64,000 nt of DNA from Crossaster papposus. Taxonomy: Eukaryota > Echinodermata > Asteroidea > Velatida > Solasteridae. Numbering within the stretch: the first letter of the stretch is position 1; every line of letters starts with the position of its first letter. The notes beneath the pieces are model-generated. The model did not search any database and had not been told where the DNA came from. It saw only the letters and a program-made list of their open reading frames with translations. Location of the stretch: the NCBI GenBank assembly GCA_037893245.1, contig JBAIAA010000441.1, positions 1,612,001 to 1,676,000 of the forward strand. The letters run 5' to 3'. Positions 58,507 to 64,000 of the stretch are shown here, in pieces. The translations under genes were made by a program, and so were the position numbers.

Positions 58507-59372
58507 GTAATTCACACACACTCAACTTGTTTTCAGAACCCTATCAAATATTCACTCTGGGTGCCCAGAAGCCAGAAACAAATTTATAAATCAAGTGTTT
58601 TTTGCAAGCACCCCCCCCCCCCCCCCTTCACCCCCCGCGCCCCCCCCCCCCCCCCCCCCCACCCACACCCACCCCTCCCCTCGCCCTCCCACCCCTTTCC
58701 ACGCCCCCTCCTCCCCACTCCCTCTCCTTCAGAGGGGCAACCAGTCCGAGGCAATTAGGCATATGCGTCTACCCCTAAAGTAAAATAACAGTGGTGTTTG
58801 TTTGTTTTTCACTCGTTCTAAATCATAAAGGTTTTCTGCATCCGGCAACATAGAAAGTAGTAAGATTTTGATTCATTAGTGAATTTTGTTTCTGAACCCT
58901 ATCAAATATTCACTCTGGGTGCCCAGAAGCCAGAAACAAATGTGTAAATAAAGTGTTTTTTGCAAGCACCCCTCTCCCCTTCCCCCTCCCCCTTCCCCCC
59001 TTCCCCCTTCCCCCTCCCCCCTTCCCCCTTCCCCCTTTCCCCTTCCCCCTTACCATTATTATTATTATTAATATGAACAACGCCTGTATTGTACGTACGC
59101 TGACTGCAAGTATTTAATTAGTGAACTGTTCAGTCTTAGAAGTCATATAACGAATGCACATGACACAAATTCTCATTTGAATTACATATCTTTTTATGAA
59201 GAGGATAACTACCGGTATGTCGTCAGTTAAGTTGCACATCAAGGGCGAATGTGGTTGGGGTGGTCGCTTGTACTGTGATGGTGTTAAAATGGATAGTATA
59301 TTTTAGAGATAACCCAAAGAAATTGTTATTTGTTTAAAATTAAATGTGATTTTGATTTGATTTCTATGCCAG

Positions 59373-61281
59373 GTGGCCCATCCGCTGTTCTCGAGTCCGC
59401 ACTTAAATGGTTCAGACAGTCTACAAAGCAGTTCCAGTTGGGATGATGGCCCACAGGCTGATTCTGGTACAGGACCTGCCGTTTGTCCTCCTCCATATGA
59501 AGCCTCAACTGCCGAGTCACAGAGATCATCAACCGAGGCTACTGAGACCGGTCACATAACAGTCATGGAGACCAGCAATGAAAGTGGGCACAGGAAATGG
59601 GACAAGAAACACTTCTGCTTTTACTGTGAAGTACCTCAATCTAAGTTGCCCCGTCATCTCCAGTCATGTCACAAAGAAGAGAGCGAAGTTGTAGAGATTG
59701 CGTCTGAGACCAACCCAAGTGCCCGTAAGATACTTCTGTGGAAAATCCGCAATGTTGGTAATCATAGGCACAATTGCCAAGTCCTTCGGAAAGGCCGGGG
59801 TGCACTTATTGTAGGATATAGGCCTAATCATAAGGTAGCTCCACATGCATACGGATCGTGCATATATTGTTATGGCTATTATGTGCGAAGTGATCTCTGG
59901 CGTCACCAGTGCCCACTGAAACCTGCACTCCCTGCACACTCGCATAGTAGCACTACCACAACTCCTCTACGTAGACGTGTTGCTCACAAGAGTGATTTGT
60001 TAAAGACTCCACCTGTCGGTGTGTCTTTCCAGTTGAACCAGGTTCTTATTCCGATGAAGAGAGATGAGGTGACTCTGCTGGCCAAAAATGACACTTTGAT
60101 TGTGGAAGTAGCCAAGCGGGAATACGCGAAACTCGGGCACGATGTAGATCAACATGGCTACATCTGAAACAAGATACGGGAATTGGGTCGTCTTGTCATA
60201 CAACTCCGCAAGAATACACACCAGCCAAATGCATCACTTCAATTATTTGTCCACTCCCACTACGGGAATGATATCATCAAAGCTGTTCACGGTATAGCTG
60301 GCTTTAATGAAGACAAGCAGTTGTGTGATGTTCCGTCTCTAGCTTCAAAGATTGGACATTCCATCAAGAAGTGTGCACTCATACTTAAAGGAAATGCTCT
60401 AGAGTCTGGCCAAAAGCAAAAAGCGCAACACGCTGAAGAATTTTTGCAGTTGTGCGAACTGACCTGGCGAGACCGTGTATCCACCCATGCACACAGAACA
60501 CTGTACCAAGAAAAGCGCAACAAAACTAAAATTCTGCCGACAAATGCTGATGTTGTGAAAATGTCGGCGTTCCTCCATGAAGCTGGCAACAGGGAAGTGG
60601 AACTTGTCCAGGATGCTCGGGGCGAACAAATTGGACCAGCTTGGAAGAGATTGAATGAAGTCGCACTGTGCCACCTTATTATGTTCAACCGCAGAAGGCA
60701 GGGGGAGGTATCAAAGATGAAACTAGAAGACTTTCAGAAGCACACAACAGCTAGTGTCAACGGGGAATGCCTGCTGACTGATCTTGAACGGCATCTGTGC
60801 AAGATGTTCAGAGTTGTCGAAATAGTTGGCAAGAGGAGTCGAACTGTTCCTGTGCTTCTCAGCAATGAGGTGGTGGCGTGGTTGAGTGCTCTGATTGCAA
60901 AGAGAAATGAAGCTGGAGTCGCCCACGACAACACCTACTAGTTTGCACGATGTTCTTATGGAAGTACAGGTCATATAAGAGGATGTGACTGTATAAGAGT
61001 GTACGCAGACATGGCGGGCCTTGACAATGCTGCCAGCATCCGGTCTACAAAACTTCGTAAGCACGTGGCAACCGCATCGCAAATTCTTGCCTTGAAGGAA
61101 CATCAACTTGAAACACTTGCAAACTTCATGGGTCATGATTTGCGTGTCCATCGTGATTACTACCAGTTGCAAGATATTGTGCAGAGGGTCACCAAACTTT
61201 CTCGGCTTTTTCTCAGCTTGGAGAGGGGAAACTTGCCTTCCCAGCAGGGCAAATCCCTGGATGAACTGCATGTCACTGGTG
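59373..61281 (+). pseudogene. Crypton-type tyrosine recombinase-like exon with two in-frame stops
   Basis: The fifth copy of the repeated exon lacks the donor and runs on in one frame to 61281 (phase-1 exit, donor gtaagg). It encodes two Cys/His zinc-finger-like motifs (FCFYCEVPQ...LPRHLQSCH; SCIYCYGYYVRSDLWRHQC), then an alpha-helical region and a tyrosine recombinase core: NRRRQGEV (Arg), STKLRKHVAT (box with Arg), NFMGHDLRVH (His) and HRDYYQL (Tyr). This set is typical of Crypton-related genes of invertebrates and fish. TGA at 60165-60167 and TAG at 60939-60941 interrupt the frame; no frameshift is seen. Recently inactivated, or sequence error. Confidence 0.8.
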
Positions 61282-61736
61282 GTAAGGACACAGTCGTTTT
61301 AAATTATTTACTCAACAGCAAAAGAAAGACATTAATGATTGCTTTTGTTGAAAAATACTTGATCAGTAATTAGTATTCACTAATACATCTTCAACAGCGA
61401 AAGAAATGCAAGAAATAACATTTTGTTATCAGTTCACAATATATGATAACAAATGGTATACGTGTTTTTGTGCATTTCTTTTGCTATTGCTCCTGCATTA
61501 CAAAACAAGAAAGAGAAATAAAGAAAAATAGAAAGAAAGAAACAGACCACAGAAAATTGACAAGAGTTGAGTCCACTTTTCTGATTTTACATGCAGGACA
61601 ACAAACCCGCTTGACTGTACCATTCTAGAAATGCATAATTAGCTAGTATTACTATTACCACCACCTTAGTTGTCTTCCCTCCCCCTCCCTCCTCCTCCCC
61701 CTCCACCTCCCCCTCCCCCATCTTTCCTTCCATCAG

Positions 61737-61763
61737 CTCCAGCAGAGATTGACCAACTGTCAG
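61737..61763 (+). CDS. 27-nt exon of recombinase-like gene
   Basis: Acceptor ttccatcag, donor gtatgt, phase 1 to 1. Reads APAEIDQLS with the split codon. Fits the frame between 61281 and 61810. Confidence 0.5.
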
Positions 61764-61809
61764 GTATGTGTGCATTAATCTAACAAAAACTGCTCTTTGT
61801 GACTTGCAG

Positions 61810-61878
61810 AAGGCTTCACTAGTGACGAGAACAGCGATGACAGCAGTGACAATTCCTGTGATGTGCCCAGTGAAAACA
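61810..61878 (+). CDS. Acidic exon of recombinase-like gene
   Basis: Acceptor gacttgcag, donor gtaagt, 69 nt, phase 1 to 1. Reads EGFTSDENSDDSSDN then CDVPSEN; strongly acidic linker. Confidence 0.7.
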
Positions 61879-62040
61879 GTAAGTTTAGGCTTTTATGTGT
61901 CTGTATTTTAAGTCGGGCTGTCTTTAAAAAAACAATTGTCTGTCTGTCCATTTGTTTGTTCATCTGGCTATCGGGCTGTCTGAATTAAAAGTGCCTAAAT
62001 ATCTGTGTTTTATATCGACTTGTTTCCTATTTGACATTAG

Positions 62041-62294
62041 GTACTCGACAGCCTCCTATCAGTGTTCCATCTGGAAGTCTGGCATCTCTGAACAACTCGA
62101 GACGAGTGAAACGTCGTCCCTGGACTGCCGAGGAGAAGCGAGACGTTACGAAGGGTTTGCAGAAATTATTTCTGCTGAAGAAGCTTCCTGGCAAACGAGA
62201 CATCGAAACATCCTGTCCTGTGGCACTGCAGACACGAACCTGGAGAAACATCAAAGACTTTTGTCGGAACAAAATGAAGCTTCATCAAAGTTAA
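62041..62294 (+). CDS. SANT/Myb-like C-terminal exon
   Basis: Acceptor tgacattag, phase 1 entry, stop at 62292-62294. Contains RRVKRRPWTAEEKRDVTKGL, LLKKLPGKRDIE, and RTWRNIKDFCRNK. W(T/S).EE......, lPGK.e(c/i) and r.W..IK..v.nk are the marks of the small SANT/Myb-like tail seen on many Crypton-derived proteins. Confidence 0.75.
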
Positions 62295-62439
62295 GCAGGG
62301 TGTTTCGTCAGTTCACATACATGTACGGATGCGTCAGAGTACTTGGACTATTTAGAATTTGCAATCGCAATGATGACTTTAGAATGCACATCAATATGAA
62401 ACCAATGGACAACCAGCATTTTAGTGTCGTGTCCTCACT

Positions 62440-62760
62440 TTGATAGGTGTAATTCACACACACTCAAGTGTCCTCCATTGGATAGAATGACAAGTATGCC
62501 CTCAGTGTGGTAGTGTCTACATGTATGCGTGCATTTGTATTGACCGGCAATCGTGGTCGTCGGACAAAAGAATATGGATTCAAACAATGGGTCCACGATT
62601 GACACAACGTCCACGATCTTTTCCCATGTACAAATCCTATGGCGATCATCAAAAAACGTTAGAGTATAAACAAAAGAGGGAAGACGGTCGGACAATACCC
62701 CGTCCACGATTGCCGGTCAAAACAGAGCTGGGTGTGTGTGTATGTGTCACATAACTTACA
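62440..62760. repeat. Repeat shared with the micro-exon array
   Basis: cctatggcgatcatc and aaaaacgttagagtataaac match 925-965 and 2608-2648 (ttatggcgatcacccg, acgttaaagtacaaac). The two regions thus share an interspersed repeat. Confidence 0.6.
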
Positions 62761-62837
62761 TATGGCACCGTGTGGTTTCTGACACGTCCGCAAAAAAGAC
62801 CACTTTACGGCTGGAATCACGATTACACGCAAACAGT

Positions 62838-62876
62838 TCGAGTTTTGGGGGTCATTTTTGTGACCCCCGAAACTCG
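62838..62876. repeat. Strong hairpin
   Basis: cgagttttgggggtca and tgacccccgaaactcg form 16-bp arms with one mismatch around tttttg. Confidence 0.85.
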
Positions 62877-63334
62877 TTCTATACAAGAATAACACAAAAT
62901 CGCCCAGTGTTTAAAGGATCGTTGTGTGAATGTTTATATCCTACTTTTAAATGCTCTTTTCGAATTCTTTCCGACGCGTTGTGTAGCCCAATTGGACACT
63001 TCTAGGACATAGTCATCCCTTTAAGCTGTATTTAATATTCCTACACCTCATACATATTCATGAGAAAATTGGAGCGCGTCATTAGCCGATTCCGCTGCGC
63101 GTCCGCCGGGAAGTAAAATTGATACGCTGTCATGTGACGTCATTCTGGTGAGTATCCAGCTTGCTGCAGTGCGGTATTCTTTTCTGACGTAGCACCAACA
63201 ATTCCCTCTGGAACCCGCCTCGTAGACATGTATAACACGTAATCTTCACAGTAACGTTACTAGATTTCCGTCATTGACTAGGCAAACGAAGATCCTGTGC
63301 TGAATATATAAAGCAGAATCAGTGTCAAAAAGAC

Positions 63335-63545
63335 GTGTTTTTACAACTCGGATGCTTTCCTAATTCGGATGATTTTTTTATTCGGATGCTGTTTGTAAAC
63401 TCGGATGCTTTTTTAAAAGTCGGTTGCATTTTTTATTTGGTTGTTTTTTTAATTCAGTTGCTTTTTGTAAACTCGGATGCTTTTGTATTTCGAATGCTTT
63501 TCTAGTTCGAATGCTTTTTGCGAACCAAATATATTTGCAAATCGA
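63335..63545. repeat. Diverged tandem repeat, cggatgctttt motif
   Basis: aactcggatgctttc, attcggatgattttttt, attcggatgctgtttgt, aactcggatgctttttt and further variants at 14-18 bp intervals. Confidence 0.8.
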
Positions 63546-64000
63546 TTGCTTTCCCAATCCGGCACTATGGTGGCTATGAAAGGACATCACACATCGTAGA
63601 TTCTGCGATATTGCGCTTTCTGCGCGAATTTGAACGATGTCAAACATGTTATCGCATACATTTATGAGATGTTGAACATTTTGTTGCAGATTTCTGCACA
63701 GATTTCTGCGATGGCGAATATTTTTTGCGCAGACTTCTGTAAAATTGCATATTTTTATTTTAGATTTCAAGTTTCAAGTACCATTATTTCAAATAGGATA
63801 GTCGTGTGCAGCGTTAGGGTTTCATGTCTCGCAATCCACGAAAGACAAAATTCGGTCAGGGGAGTACATAGATTTGGCCCCCCTTTACAACGACACAGCG
63901 CATGCCGTACTTTCGCGGACAGATCAGTCTAATTTAACCTTCGGGTGGAAGGGGGCAACCTGGTCCTCAGGAAACCCGGCGCATCGCGAAGGCGCATCGA

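Larger units (their letters stand above)
55143..59372 (+). repeat. Tandem repeat of about 0.94-1.0-kb units carrying an exon
   Basis: Four full units and the start of a fifth, with exon starts at 55477, 56434, 57371, 58378 and 59373 (spacing 957, 937, 1007, 995). Each unit contains attattattattaatat, gactacaagtatttaattag, the 129-nt exon, then C-rich tracts and a gaaccctatcaaatattcac block present twice per unit. Length differences lie mainly in the C-rich tracts. Confidence 0.97.

Overview
The window is animal nuclear DNA: AT-rich, with GT-AG introns, AATAAA signals, SINEs, MITEs, LINE and Penelope-like fragments, and no bacterial gene organisation. The gene families (ZU5-UPA-Death protein, Crypton-type tyrosine recombinase with a SANT-like tail, small Cys-rich secreted peptides) suggest a marine deuterostome. 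An echinoderm, possibly a sea star, is my guess; this is inference, not proven.

Region 1 (1-28,435, + strand) is a tandem array of diverged units of about 0.4-2 kb. Most carry a tiny candidate exon (6-27 nt) between a conserved acceptor-side module and a conserved gtaagtgta donor module. Every candidate exon is a multiple of 3 long and open in phase 0, and the peptides differ strongly while the flanking intron is conserved. The array begins upstream of the window. It contains recent duplications (1,683 bp and about 3.29 kb), dead units, a 3.3-kb inverted-repeat element, SINEs and a LINE tail.

Region 2 (28,436-38,816, + strand) is the 3' part of what is probably the same gene. Ten exons join without a frame break into 578 residues: linker, ZU5, UPA, a split CxxC/CxxC pair, a linker, a Death domain and a stop, with AATAAA 80 nt later. 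The first of these exons starts in phase 0, so any number of array exons could be spliced in front of it. Introns hold MITEs, a LINE and a Penelope-like fragment.

Region 3 (about 41,000-52,710, - strand) holds two paralogous three-exon genes for small secreted peptides: signal peptide, acidic pro-segment, KR site, then a basic C-x8-C-x-C-x10-C mature peptide. They are tandem duplicates with matching TATA promoters, non-coding first exons and intron phases. Introns and spacers are packed with MITEs, a fold-back element and a 20-bp minisatellite.

Region 4 (about 54,600-62,300, + strand) is a Crypton/tyrosine-recombinase-like gene: a Tudor-like exon, a 129-nt phase-0 exon present five times in tandem (unit about 1 kb), a long zinc-finger and recombinase exon broken by two in-frame stops, and three 3' exons ending in a SANT/Myb-like domain. 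The last 1.7 kb shows only repeats and no recognisable gene.

All splice sites were read by eye; no transcript or database evidence was available.
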